The notes under the pieces: model-generated
What the model was told of the DNA's origin: nothing
Seen by the model: the letters and a program-made list of their open reading frames with translations, nothing else
The model's database searches: none
Made by a program: the position numbers and the translations under genes
Source: Maricaulis sp048270095
GTDB taxonomy: Bacteria; Pseudomonadota; Alphaproteobacteria; Caulobacterales; Maricaulaceae
DNA: 64,000 nucleotides
Reading direction: 5' to 3'
Assembly: GCF_048270095.1 (NCBI RefSeq)
Contig: NZ_JBLWTL010000014.1
Location: forward strand, 1 to 64,000
In this document: one piece after another, positions 24,970 through 34,217 of the stretch
Numbering within the stretch: position 1 is the stretch's first letter
Layout: every line of letters starts with the position of its first letter

Positions 24970-26378
24970 GGTGTCTTGTCCGTTGGCCCGCTGGTCCCCG
25001 CATCCCGGGTATTCCCCCCGACGCTGAGGGATTTGAGCTTGCGATGCAAGGCCGAACGCTCCATCCCGATAAAGGCGGCCGTGCGCGAAATATTGCCGCC
25101 GAAACGGTCAATCTGGGCCCGCAGGTATTCGCGTTCGAAATTCTCGCGCGCCTCGCGCAGCGAGAGGGCAATCATCTTCTCCGCATCGAACCCGGCCTCG
25201 GCCGAATCGCGTGTCACCACTTCTGAAGGTAGCGATTCCAGTGTGATGGGTGCGGTTTGTGACCCCGTCGCCAAGATCAGCAAACGCTCGATATTATTGC
25301 GCAATTGCCGGACATTTCCGGGCCAGCCATGCGCTTGCAACGCCGCCATGACATCAGCCCCGAAACTGCGCCGCGGCAGACCGGCCGAATGGGTCAGACG
25401 GGTCACGAAATGCTCGACCAGGGCGGGAATATCCTCACGCCGCTCGGCCAGGGCCGGCACCACTACGGGAACCACCGCAAGCCGGTGATAGAGATCTTCG
25501 CGGAATGTGCCTTCCTCGATCCGGACCCGCAATTCCTGCGAAGAGCTGGAAATCACCCGGACATTGACCTCCACATCGGCTGCGCCGCCGACCCGGCGGA
25601 AACGCTGTTCCACCAGCACGCGCAAGAGTTTCGACTGCGTCTCACGCGGCATGTCCGCGATCTCGTCGAGAAAGAGCGTGCCGCCATGGGCGCGTTCGAG
25701 CAAGCCGATGCGCTTGATCGTACCGTCGTCATTCTCGCGCCCGAACAATTCCTCCTCAAACGCTTCGGGCGACATGCCCGGGGCGCTGACGGCAACGAAA
25801 TCCGAGCTGCAACGCGGCGATTTCTCGTGGATCAGCCGCGCGACGAGTTCCTTGCCCGCGCCTGACGGCCCCTTGATCAGCACGCGGCTATTGGTCGGTC
25901 CGACCCGGTCGATCAACTGGCGCATCTGGACGATACCGGTGGAATTGCCGATCAGCGCGTTCTGGACATCACTGCGCGCCCGCAATTGTGCGTTCTCCGT
26001 GCGCAGACGGCTTGTTTCCAGGGCCCGCGACAAGGTGAGCAGGAGTTTGTCGCTCTTGAACGGCTTCTCGATAAAGTCATAGGCGCCCTTGCGGATCGCC
26101 GCGACAGCGGTCTCGATCGTGCCGTGACCGGAGATCACGACAATCGGTAGATCCGGATCGATCGCCCGAAACTCATCGAGCAATTCAAGACCATCCAGCC
26201 GGCTGCCCTGCAGCCAGACATCGAGAATGATCAAGGAGGGCTGGCGAGCCTGGAATTCCCGCATCGCACCGTCGGAATCGGCGGCGCCCCGCGTCTCATA
26301 GCCTTCATCTTCCAGCAGACCGCCGATCAATTCGCGGATATCCGCCTCGTCATCCACAATCAGGATGTCACGTGCCAT
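24966..26378 (-). CDS. ntrX: NtrX response regulator lacking the GAFTGA loop
   Basis: The 470-residue protein has a receiver domain with the phospho-acceptor Asp53 in LDVWLQ, an AAA+ domain with Walker A GPSGAGKE (170-177) and Walker B TLFLDEI (234-240), and a Fis-type helix-turn-helix (GGNISRTAAFIGMERSALH). The GAFTGA loop used by sigma-54 activators is replaced by about ENDDGTIKR (215-223). It probably pairs with NtrY, three bases upstream, in nitrogen and redox signalling. Because the loop is absent, action through sigma-54 is unlikely, and DNA-binding repression or activation by another route is inferred. Confidence 0.93.
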   Translation of the reverse strand: MARDILIVDDEADIRELIGGLLEDEGYETRGAADSDGAMREFQARQPSLIILDVWLQGSRLDGLELLDEFRAIDPDLPIVVISGHGTIETAVAAIRKGAYDFIEKPFKSDKLLLTLSRALETSRLRTENAQLRARSDVQNALIGNSTGIVQMRQLIDRVGPTNSRVLIKGPSGAGKELVARLIHEKSPRCSSDFVAVSAPGMSPEAFEEELFGRENDDGTIKRIGLLERAHGGTLFLDEIADMPRETQSKLLRVLVEQRFRRVGGAADVEVNVRVISSSSQELRVRIEEGTFREDLYHRLAVVPVVVPALAERREDIPALVEHFVTRLTHSAGLPRRSFGADVMAALQAHGWPGNVRQLRNNIERLLILATGSQTAPITLESLPSEVVTRDSAEAGFDAEKMIALSLREARENFEREYLRAQIDRFGGNISRTAAFIGMERSALHRKLKSLSVGGNTRDAGTSGPTDKTP

Positions 26379-26381
26379 CGG

Positions 26382-28637
26382 TCAGGCCTCCTTCTTCGTC
26401 GGTAAATCTGTGGTGGGTTCCTCGGCCAGCGGGAAAACCAGCCTGACAACGGCGCCCTGCCCGCTTTCCGGCAGGCCCAGTTCAAGCCGGCCCTTGTGGT
26501 CTTCCATGACGCGCTTGACGATCGCCAGGCCAAGCCCTGTGCCCTTTTCACGGGTCGTCATGTAAGGCTCGGTCAGACGTTCGCGATTGGCGGTCGGCCA
26601 ACCCAGCCCGTTGTCGCAGACCTCGATGACCGCATACCCGTCTTCCTCGCGGAGCGAAACGCGGATCTGGCCGGGGGTATCATCGCCGACGCCACTTTCC
26701 ATCCGGGCGATCACACTCTCGGCGGCATTCTTGAGGATATTTGCCAGCGCCTGGCTCGACAGCCGCGCGTCACACAAGGCGTGGATCGGGCGTTCGGGGC
26801 GTTTGAAACTGGTATCGACAGACGGTGTCGCGACGCGTTGCGCGAAGGTTGCCGCCTGGGTCAATTCACTCATCTCCACCGGCTCCACTTTCGGCTCCGG
26901 CATACGGGCGAAGGAGGAGAACTCGTCGACCATGCGCCCGATATCGCTCACCTGGCGGATGATCGTGTCGGTGCAGCGATCAAACGTCTCGACATCGGTG
27001 AGGATTTCCTTGCGGTACTTGCGCTTGATCCGTTCGGCAGAAAGCTGGATCGGCGTCAGCGGATTCTTGATTTCGTGGGCGATCCGCCGCGCAACCTCGC
27101 GCCAGGCGGCATTGCGCTGGGCGGTCACCAGACGGGTGACGTCGTCGAATGTGATGATCAAGCCGGCCTCTTCATCCATAGTCGCACGCGCGGAGAGATA
27201 GCGGACCTGTTCGTCGGCGGTTTTCAGATCGATCTGGGCCTCGGCGACATAGCCCGGCCGGCGGCGCGCCTGCGCCACAATCTCGCTGAGCTCCGGCGCG
27301 ATATCATCGATCCGGGCCCCGACAAGATCATCCGTGCCGGGGCTGAGATGACCGACGGCCGACCGGTTGATCAGGCGAACACGGTTTTCGCCATCGACCC
27401 CGAGCACACCGGCGCTGACGCCGGCCAGCACGGCTTCGGTGAAGGCGCGTCTCTGCTCGGACTCGGCATGGGAGGCGATCAATTCGCGGCGTTGGCTGCG
27501 CAATTGCCGCGTCATCCGGTTGAAGGCACGGCCAAGGGCGGAAATCTCGTCATCCTCGCGGCCCATCTGGACCCGGGCATCGAGATCACCGCGGCGCACA
27601 CGTTCCGCCGCAGCGACCAGTCTGGAAATGGGGGTAACGACGCGCGTCCCCGCCGATAGCGCCAGCCACAGCGAGCCGATCACGATCAGCGCCACCACTT
27701 CGGCATAGAGCAGGAAGAAGACGACGCGGGCCTCACCCTCATGCTCGCGTACGGTGCGCAGAGATTCACTGGCATCGAGGATGTCGCGCCACAGGCTCAT
27801 ATCCATCTCGCGCGAGACGTAGAGATAGGCGCCCTCATAGTTTTCCAGCCGGAACAGCATGCGCATCGCGTCAGCACTGCCTTCGATGCCCGCACGTGTG
27901 GCGAATAGGGGCCCCGTGGTGCCGACGCCGCCCTCCTCGGCTCGCTCATACAAATCCGGCGTTGGCGGGATATACACTTCGTTCGGCCGGAATTCGGCCT
28001 CGGCCATACGGGCGCCTCGGGCATCCACGATATAGGCAGCGGCCAATTGGGCCCGCGCCACATAGCTGGCGAAAATCGTATTGTACTGGATCCGGCTCGA
28101 GGTGAAGAGCGTCGCCGCCTCCTCATTATCGATCGCGCTGACCAGCGCGGTCAGCCGCGAACGCGTGACATTGGCTTCCTGGTAATAGACGTCCTGGGCG
28201 GTGCGAGAGGCGGTATCGACAAAGCTGCTGACCTGCTCTCCAAACCAGTATTCCACGCCGCGCGTCAGGATCAGTCCCAGGAACATGGCCGCGAAAATCG
28301 CCGGCGCGGTCGCGGCCAGGGAAAACAGGCCTACAAAGCGCAAGTGCAGGCGCGGTGCCGGTTCGCCGAAACGCCGGCCCCGCATCCGCCGGCGCAAGCG
28401 GATGAAGACCACCGAAGCGAGGGCGAACAGAAGCAGGCAATTGCCGACGAGGATGGCCAGGGTCAGCCGATCACCGGGCTCCAGCACTGCGCCATCGCCA
28501 AGAATCGCAATCGCGGTCAGCACCACCACGGTCAATGACAGCAGAAAGCCAATGCCGAACAGCGCAGCAGAGCGGGGCGATACGTTTGTGATCAGTGGTC
28601 CGGACGGCAATTTCTTCAACCGTATCTTCCTTGGCAA
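26382..28637 (-). CDS. ntrY: NtrY membrane sensor histidine kinase
   Basis: The 751-residue protein has three N-terminal membrane helices (about 25-45, 58-80 and 103-125), a large periplasmic segment, another helix near 305-328, a HAMP domain (about 330-385), a PAS domain (about 395-500), a HisKA domain with His521 in RIAHEIKNPLTPI, and a C-terminal ATPase domain with DNGLGWP and GTGLGLAIVKR. It is the partner kinase of NtrX in the NtrYX system. The start is uncertain: the frame opens with TTG at 28637, and no nearby ATG gives a better membrane start. It follows ntrC after a 63-base gap, which could hold its own promoter. Confidence 0.93.
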   Translation of the reverse strand: MPRKIRLKKLPSGPLITNVSPRSAALFGIGFLLSLTVVVLTAIAILGDGAVLEPGDRLTLAILVGNCLLLFALASVVFIRLRRRMRGRRFGEPAPRLHLRFVGLFSLAATAPAIFAAMFLGLILTRGVEYWFGEQVSSFVDTASRTAQDVYYQEANVTRSRLTALVSAIDNEEAATLFTSSRIQYNTIFASYVARAQLAAAYIVDARGARMAEAEFRPNEVYIPPTPDLYERAEEGGVGTTGPLFATRAGIEGSADAMRMLFRLENYEGAYLYVSREMDMSLWRDILDASESLRTVREHEGEARVVFFLLYAEVVALIVIGSLWLALSAGTRVVTPISRLVAAAERVRRGDLDARVQMGREDDEISALGRAFNRMTRQLRSQRRELIASHAESEQRRAFTEAVLAGVSAGVLGVDGENRVRLINRSAVGHLSPGTDDLVGARIDDIAPELSEIVAQARRRPGYVAEAQIDLKTADEQVRYLSARATMDEEAGLIITFDDVTRLVTAQRNAAWREVARRIAHEIKNPLTPIQLSAERIKRKYRKEILTDVETFDRCTDTIIRQVSDIGRMVDEFSSFARMPEPKVEPVEMSELTQAATFAQRVATPSVDTSFKRPERPIHALCDARLSSQALANILKNAAESVIARMESGVGDDTPGQIRVSLREEDGYAVIEVCDNGLGWPTANRERLTEPYMTTREKGTGLGLAIVKRVMEDHKGRLELGLPESGQGAVVRLVFPLAEEPTTDLPTKKEA

Positions 28638-28700
28638 ACCGGAGCATCATTGCCCGCATGTTGCATCAAATCAACACCCGTGCCGCAGCGGCCACAAGCC

Positions 28701-29957
28701 TCAGGATTTCTCGCTCAACTCGGTCAGGCGCCGGGCCAGGGTATTGCGATTGACGCCCAGCAATTCAGCGGCCTTCGAGCGATTTCCGTCAGAGCGCGCC
28801 AGCGCCTGCTCCAGCAAGGCCCGGTCCAGTGCATCGCTCGCCAGTTGACGCGCATCGGCCGCGCCCAGTGCCGCACTCGCCAGGCGCGATGCGTGCGCTT
28901 CCAGCTCGTCCTTTTGATCGGACCTGTCATGCATCATGGCGCGCGCGACATCGTCAGGCCCGGCCAGCCGCCCCCGGGTGGCGAGGGACAGCCGCGACAG
29001 CACGGCTCGCAATTCCACGACATTGCCTGGCCAGTCGGCCTTGTCGATCACCGCTCGCGCCGGCGGCGATAATTGCAGGGCCATCTGATTGTCACGCAAG
29101 GCAAATTCACTCAGAAAGGCGTCGCACAATACCGGGATATCGCTGAGACGGTCGCGAAGTGGTGGCAAACTCACCACGCATTCGGACAAGCGGCCAAGCA
29201 GACGGCTGTCGAGCGGAGCGCTACCGGGTGTCGACAGCGTCGCGATCACACGACCAGTGCCCGCATCAAGCGCATCACGTGCGGCGCGCTGCTGCTGCGG
29301 CGACCACTCATCCAGCCGCAGCCAGAGCAATTGTGCAGCCGCCGTCGTGGATTTGAAAATTTCCTCGGTGCGATGGGACGGCGTGATCAGGACGACTTCA
29401 TCGGGCACCACGCCACGCGCCCGCAAGAGCGCATTGGCAGCCTGCCGCTTGCCGGTTCCGGCCTCTCCGCTGATCATCACATGCGCGCCACTCGTCGCGG
29501 CGCGGCCGATGGCCTTGAAGGTGGCTTGCATCGCTGCAGACTGACCGATCAGGCCGCTCGGCTCCGCCAGCTTGCCTTCGGGCTGACGCCGGCGGCTCTC
29601 ACCAAGCGCCGCGGCAATCGTGGTCAGCATCAGATCCAGATCAAAGGGTTTGGGGAGATATTCGAACACACCGCCCTTTTCGGCGCTGATCGCGGTACTC
29701 GCCGTGGTCTGGGCGCTCATCACGATAACCGGGAGATCGACACGCAGCCGCTTCACCATGCCCAGGCTTTCCAGGAAGCTGGTGCCGTCGAGCAGGACGT
29801 CGGCCAGCAGGAGGTCGCCCTCACCCGCACGGATCCAGTTAAGGGCGGCGTCGATCGAGGCGGTGGCCCGGACCTGATAACCGGCCGAGCTGAGGGCGCG
29901 TGACAGGATAAGTTTGAGGCTTTCATCATCTTCGAGCAACAGGATGCGGGCACTCAT
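28701..29957 (-). CDS. ntrC: NtrC-like response regulator with a reduced AAA+ domain
   Basis: The 418-residue protein has a normal receiver domain (Asp53 in LLADVLLDG) and a Fis-type helix-turn-helix at the end (RSKAAELLGVNRNTLARRL). The central domain keeps a Walker A-like GEAGTGKRQ but lacks the GAFTGA loop, and Walker B is blurred (LLWLRLDEW). The later segment RLSECVVSLPPLRDRLSDI is still recognisable. Canonical NtrC is about 470 residues, so roughly 40-50 are missing. Position after ntrB (four-base overlap) supports orthology with NtrC, but sigma-54 activation looks impossible. Confidence 0.9.
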   Translation of the reverse strand: MSARILLLEDDESLKLILSRALSSAGYQVRATASIDAALNWIRAGEGDLLLADVLLDGTSFLESLGMVKRLRVDLPVIVMSAQTTASTAISAEKGGVFEYLPKPFDLDLMLTTIAAALGESRRRQPEGKLAEPSGLIGQSAAMQATFKAIGRAATSGAHVMISGEAGTGKRQAANALLRARGVVPDEVVLITPSHRTEEIFKSTTAAAQLLWLRLDEWSPQQQRAARDALDAGTGRVIATLSTPGSAPLDSRLLGRLSECVVSLPPLRDRLSDIPVLCDAFLSEFALRDNQMALQLSPPARAVIDKADWPGNVVELRAVLSRLSLATRGRLAGPDDVARAMMHDRSDQKDELEAHASRLASAALGAADARQLASDALDRALLEQALARSDGNRSKAAELLGVNRNTLARRLTELSEKS

Positions 29958-31009
29958 TTCAACGCTCCCCTGGAGATTGGTAGTCGCAAGTTGAAGACGG
30001 TGCGGCCGGGCGCGCTGTCATAATCGAGTTGCCCGTCATGCAAGGCCGTGATGCGGGCACAGAAGGCCAGGCCCAAACCCTCGCCAGCCGGTTTGGTGGT
30101 GACGAAAGGTGTAAAAATACCGGTCCCGAGCGAGGCCGGAATCCCGCCGCCATTATCCGTCACCGACAGCAAAAGCGGTGCGGCGACATCGCCATTGCGG
30201 CTGCGCGGCCCGGTGTCGAACCGGGTGGTGATTGTGATCTTTGGCTCGCCGCGGCCGGCGACCGCATCCAGGGCATTCTGCAGCAGATTGACCACGGTCT
30301 GATGCAGCAGATCGGCATCACCCCAGGCATCGGGCAAGGATGGGTCAAAGCGCTCCTCGATCATCCCGGCAGCGGCCGGATTGGCCCGCACCAAGCTCTC
30401 AATCGCCGTAAGGGCCAGGCGATTGGGATTGACCGGTGACAGGGCGCCCAGCTGGATATCACCAACCCCGCTCCAATGGTCGGCCAGACGGGTGATCCGG
30501 TCGACATCCTGGATGATGATGCGGGCCAGCTCCCCCGCGGCATCCAGATCCGTTTCGCGCTCGATCAGCTGAGCGGCGCCGCGCACACTAGCCAGCGGGT
30601 TCTTCAACTCATGCGCCAGCATACGGCCAAAGCCGAGCGCAGCGGCCTGCGAAGCGCGTGGCCCGGTCTCGCAATGCGGCAATATCGAAACGGTCACGGT
30701 TTCAAGTTCTTCGGACCAGCACGCGTGCAGATCGCTGACCCCGTTTGCGCCAAGCGCCTCGCCCAATGCAACGACTGTGCGCCGGCCGGCTGCGGCCTGT
30801 TCGACGCAATCAAGCAAGCGCCCACTGCCTGGGAAGACCAGACGCAGGTCGGCGCGCTGCAGGGTGCGAAGCGAGAGACCAAAGCATTCCTGTGCCTGCT
30901 GGTTGGCCCAGCTCAGCCGCGGCTCGGCGGTGAAGACGATAATCGGGATGGCGGCCTGTTCCGCCGCGCCGAGCGCCCAGTCCGCCGCGCTGCGCGCCGG
31001 GCCTGTCAT
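29954..31009 (-). CDS. ntrB: Nitrogen regulation sensor kinase NtrB
   Basis: The 351-residue cytoplasmic protein has a PAS domain (about 10-110), a HisKA domain with His133 in MLAHELKNPLASV and an ATPase domain with NLLQNALDAV, DNGGGIP and GEGLGLAFC. NtrB responds to the PII protein and phosphorylates NtrC. It overlaps dusB upstream by four bases and ntrC downstream by four bases, the usual alphaproteobacterial order. Signalling to the reduced NtrC may still be intact because the receiver domain is normal. Confidence 0.95.
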   Translation of the reverse strand: MTGPARSAADWALGAAEQAAIPIIVFTAEPRLSWANQQAQECFGLSLRTLQRADLRLVFPGSGRLLDCVEQAAAGRRTVVALGEALGANGVSDLHACWSEELETVTVSILPHCETGPRASQAAALGFGRMLAHELKNPLASVRGAAQLIERETDLDAAGELARIIIQDVDRITRLADHWSGVGDIQLGALSPVNPNRLALTAIESLVRANPAAAGMIEERFDPSLPDAWGDADLLHQTVVNLLQNALDAVAGRGEPKITITTRFDTGPRSRNGDVAAPLLLSVTDNGGGIPASLGTGIFTPFVTTKPAGEGLGLAFCARITALHDGQLDYDSAPGRTVFNLRLPISRGALK

Positions 31010-32010
31010 GCCGCGATCCGGCGGCCAGGTTCATGTTCCAGCAGGCGATGAAGCGCGTCGCGGATGGCGGCCGGCTCCCTGGATCGGCACAGCACGTCGC
31101 GGATGGCTGTCAGGCCCTCCGGGGCCATATGGCCGCCATCGAACGCGAGGAAGGATGCGAAATGCTTGCGCATCATGCGCACGCCCAGGGCTTCGCCGTA
31201 GAATTCATACGCTTCGGAAGCCTGTTCCATCAGCGCCTCCACCTTGGCCGCCCAGGCTGTGACCGGCATGGTGCCGGTGAGCAGGCCCGCACCGATCTCG
31301 CCCACCAGCCAGGGCCGCCCCTGCGCCGCGCGTCCGACCATCACACCATCGGCGCCCGACAGGGTGAGCGCCTCGCTGGCTTGCGCCAGGGTCGCGATAT
31401 CGCCATTGACCAGCAGCGGAACCTTCACCGCCTCGCGCACGGCGCGCACCGCATTCCAGTCGGCCGTGCCCGTATAAAATTGCTGCCGTGTGCGGCCATG
31501 CACGGTGATCAGGGCAATGCCGGCATCGACGGCCCGTCGCGCCAGTTCCGGTGCATTGAGGCAATCATGATCCCAGCCGAGGCGCATTTTCAGGGTCACG
31601 GGAATACTCACCGCTGCCAGCGTCGCCTCGATCAGGGTCATGGCATGGTCGAGATCGCGCATCAGGGCCGAACCGGACAAGCCCTTGGTCACCTGGCGCG
31701 CCGGACAGCCCATATTGATATCAACCACATCAGCCCCGGCAGCCTCGGCAATGCGCGCGCCCTCGGCCATCCATTCAGCCTGGCGTCCGGCGAGTTGAAT
31801 CACCCGCGGTGCGAGGCTGGCATCAGCGGCGGCCTTGCGCACCATATCAAGCCGGCCACGCGCCAGGGCATCGCTGGCGACCATTTCGGACACCACCATG
31901 CCCGCGCCAAAGCGCTGTGCCTGACGACGAAACGGCAGATCGGTCACACCGGACATGGGTGCCAGAACCGCCGGAATCGCGATTTCATGGGGGCCGATGA
32001 AAAAACTCAT
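31006..32010 (-). CDS. dusB: tRNA-dihydrouridine synthase DusB (NifR3)
   Basis: The 334-residue protein has the flavin-binding TIM barrel of Dus enzymes: APMSGVTDLPFRR, DINMGCPARQVTKG (with the catalytic Cys), and HGRTRQQFYTG. It reduces uridine to dihydrouridine in tRNA. dusB heads the ntr operon in many alphaproteobacteria, which is why it was once named nifR3. The start could be TTG 32022, but ATG 32010 gives a normal N-terminus. It is divergent from ispDF, with 84 bases between starts, so that gap should hold both promoters. Confidence 0.95.
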   Translation of the reverse strand: MSFFIGPHEIAIPAVLAPMSGVTDLPFRRQAQRFGAGMVVSEMVASDALARGRLDMVRKAAADASLAPRVIQLAGRQAEWMAEGARIAEAAGADVVDINMGCPARQVTKGLSGSALMRDLDHAMTLIEATLAAVSIPVTLKMRLGWDHDCLNAPELARRAVDAGIALITVHGRTRQQFYTGTADWNAVRAVREAVKVPLLVNGDIATLAQASEALTLSGADGVMVGRAAQGRPWLVGEIGAGLLTGTMPVTAWAAKVEALMEQASEAYEFYGEALGVRMMRKHFASFLAFDGGHMAPEGLTAIRDVLCRSREPAAIRDALHRLLEHEPGRRIAA

Positions 32011-32094
32011 GCGTCTGGACAATTCAACCGGTTGCAGCGTAAGCCGGGCAAGCTAGCGATCTTGCTGCGCTGCGGCAATGGACGAGGCCTGCAT

Positions 32095-33249
32095 ATGAAA
32101 ATCGGTGCCATTATTGTTGCTGCCGGGCGCGGCACCCGGGCGGGCGGGGGAATCCCCAAACAATACCGCGAAATCGGCGGACGCCCGGTGCTGGCGCGAA
32201 CGTTGGATGCTTTCCTGAGCCATGCGGTGACCGGCCCGGTGATTGTCGTGATCGGGGAGGCGGACAGGGAACGATTTGAAGACCTTGCCCTGCTCCTGCC
32301 CGGCGCCGTCGAAGCCGTCACCGGCGGTAAAACGCGCACCGCCTCCGTGCGCGCCGGTTTGCAGGTGCTGGAAACACACGCGCCCGATGCGGTGATGATC
32401 CATGATGCCGCACGGCCCTTTGTCAGCGCCGGGTTGATCAGCCGCATCGCTGAAGCATTGGCAGCCCACGGCGCCGTGATCCCGGTTATCGCCAGTATTG
32501 ATGCGATGATTGAGCGCGATGGGGATGGCCGCATGACCGCCGCGGTCGACCGCAATCAGTATGCTGGCGCACAGACGCCGCAGGCCTTTCACTACCGCCC
32601 GCTGATGAACGCCTATCGCGCACTGGGCGAGACCGCCCTGCCCGATGACGCCGCCGTCGCGCTGTCCGCAGGACTGCCCGTGCAGACGATCGCCGGCGAG
32701 ACCGGGAATTTCAAACTGACGACTCCAGAGGATTTTGCGCGAGCCGAAGCGATGCTGAATACGAATACTGCGATCACCGTCACCGGCCAGGGCTTCGATG
32801 TTCACCGCCTTGAAGCGGCCAACGCCCTGATGCTGTGCGGCATCGAGATCCGGGACGGGCTCGGCCTGGTCGGCCATTCTGACGCCGATGTCGGCCTGCA
32901 CGCCCTGACCGATGCGATTCTCGGCGCCGCTTGTGAAGGCGATATCGGCCAGCATTTCAGCCCAAACGATGCGCGCTGGAAAGGTGCTGCCTCGCACCAG
33001 TTCGTCACCCATGCGGTTGAATTATTGCGCCGCGCCGGCGGCACGCTTTTGCACGCGGATATCACCCTGATTGGCGAACGCCCAAAAATTGGCCCGCACC
33101 GTGATGCGATGCGGCAGCGAGTGGCGCAGCTGCTGGGTCTTGATCTCAAGCGGGTCAATATCAAGGCGACGACGACCGAGCGCCTCGGCTTTACCGGCCG
33201 CGGTGAGGGTCTGGCCGCACAGGCCGTCGTGACAGCAAGGATGATCTGA
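32095..33249 (+). CDS. ispDF: Bifunctional IspD-IspF isoprenoid enzyme
   Basis: This 384-residue protein fuses IspD (about 1-220) and IspF (about 225-384) of the MEP pathway. The cytidylyltransferase signature is AIIVAAGRGTRAGGGIPKQY with DAARPF; the IspF part has GFDVHRL, GHSDADVGLHALTDAI and ATTTERLGFTGRGEG, where the zinc ligands lie. It makes CDP-methylerythritol and then, after IspE, the cyclodiphosphate. The fusion is typical of alphaproteobacteria. ATG 32095 starts the IspD domain; the long open frame before it is antisense to dusB. The stop overlaps the pncC start. Confidence 0.97.
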   Translation: MKIGAIIVAAGRGTRAGGGIPKQYREIGGRPVLARTLDAFLSHAVTGPVIVVIGEADRERFEDLALLLPGAVEAVTGGKTRTASVRAGLQVLETHAPDAVMIHDAARPFVSAGLISRIAEALAAHGAVIPVIASIDAMIERDGDGRMTAAVDRNQYAGAQTPQAFHYRPLMNAYRALGETALPDDAAVALSAGLPVQTIAGETGNFKLTTPEDFARAEAMLNTNTAITVTGQGFDVHRLEAANALMLCGIEIRDGLGLVGHSDADVGLHALTDAILGAACEGDIGQHFSPNDARWKGAASHQFVTHAVELLRRAGGTLLHADITLIGERPKIGPHRDAMRQRVAQLLGLDLKRVNIKATTTERLGFTGRGEGLAAQAVVTARMI

Positions 33250-33770
33250 TGTTTCCCGGACAACTGACGCAAAAGGCTGAATCAGTCATCGATCATGCCC
33301 GCACGGCCGGGATCATGATCGCGACAGCGGAAAGCTGTACGGGCGGACTGGTTGCCGGCCTGCTGACCAGTCTGGCCGGCGCCTCCGACGTATTCGAGCG
33401 CGGCTTTGTCACCTATAGCAATGAGGCCAAGACCGAATTGCTCGGCATCCCAACCGCGATCATCGCGGCGCAGGGTGCTGTCTCGGCGGAAATCGCTCGG
33501 CGGATGGCGACGCAATGCCTGCTCAAGTCCAATGCCGATATCGCGGTTTCGATCACCGGCGTCGCCGGCCCGGGCGGCTCGGCGCACAAACCGGCCGGCC
33601 TGGTCTATTTCGGGCTCGCCGTACGCGATCATCCGGTTCGCGTCCTGTGCCAGCGATTTGGCGATCGCGGCCGCAACACGGTGCGGCTCGCCGCCGTTGA
33701 AACCGCCCTGGCGCTATTTGAGCAAGGCGTCGATCTCATCGCTCAGATCGAGCCCGGCATCGCCGACTGA
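33249..33770 (+). CDS. pncC: Nicotinamide-nucleotide amidohydrolase (CinA C-terminal family)
   Basis: The 173-residue protein is the stand-alone CinA C-terminal domain, with ATAESCTGGLVAGLLTS near the start and SITGVAGPGGSAHKPAGLVY in the middle. PncC removes the amide from nicotinamide mononucleotide in the NAD salvage cycle. ATG 33249 overlaps the ispDF stop by one base. Its last 57 bases overlap the convergent ratA-like gene, an unusually long coding overlap. Confidence 0.92.
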   Translation: MFPGQLTQKAESVIDHARTAGIMIATAESCTGGLVAGLLTSLAGASDVFERGFVTYSNEAKTELLGIPTAIIAAQGAVSAEIARRMATQCLLKSNADIAVSITGVAGPGGSAHKPAGLVYFGLAVRDHPVRVLCQRFGDRGRNTVRLAAVETALALFEQGVDLIAQIEPGIAD

Positions 33771-34217
33771 AGCGAAGCGCCGCTCGGCCTCATCGGAAAA
33801 GCGCTTGATCAGGATATGGGCGGCGCGCTCGCGCTGGCTGTCGAGCAGCATTTGCAGGACGACATTCCTGAACGCCGCCTTGATATGGAATTTCACCAGC
33901 GTAGAGCCATCCGACAGGGGATAGAATCGCCAGCTATTCTCCAGCACGCGGAAGGGACCGGCGACAAAACCGACATCAATGGTGCGGGCGTGGGCATCGG
34001 CCCTCACCGCGCTGGTGAAGCGTTCGGTGACGAATTTATAGCGGATCCGCGCCTCGGCGGTCAGCTGGGTGACGGCGCCGTCCCGGTTCTCCTTCAACAC
34101 CCGCATGGCGGTGATCTGGTGGATGAATTCGGGATAGCGCCGGACATCCGAGACAAGCTCGAACAAATCGCCGGGGTCATGAAACAGGCGCAAGGTCTCG
34201 GTCAGCGAGACAGTCAC
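33714..34217 (-). CDS. RatA/COQ10-type START-domain protein
   Basis: The 167-residue protein has the START-like fold of the COQ10/RatA family, with DLFELVSDVRRYPEF near the start, GPFRVLENSWRF in the middle and a C-terminal helix with HILIKRFSDEAERRF. Eukaryotic COQ10 binds ubiquinone, and E. coli RatA is named as a toxin. Alphaproteobacterial members are better explained as ubiquinone-binding proteins, although no experiment can be inferred here. It follows lipA with a four-base overlap and overlaps the 3' end of pncC by 57 bases, with both frames open. Confidence 0.87.
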   Translation of the reverse strand: MTVSLTETLRLFHDPGDLFELVSDVRRYPEFIHQITAMRVLKENRDGAVTQLTAEARIRYKFVTERFTSAVRADAHARTIDVGFVAGPFRVLENSWRFYPLSDGSTLVKFHIKAAFRNVVLQMLLDSQRERAAHILIKRFSDEAERRFASVGDAGLDLSDEIDALLK

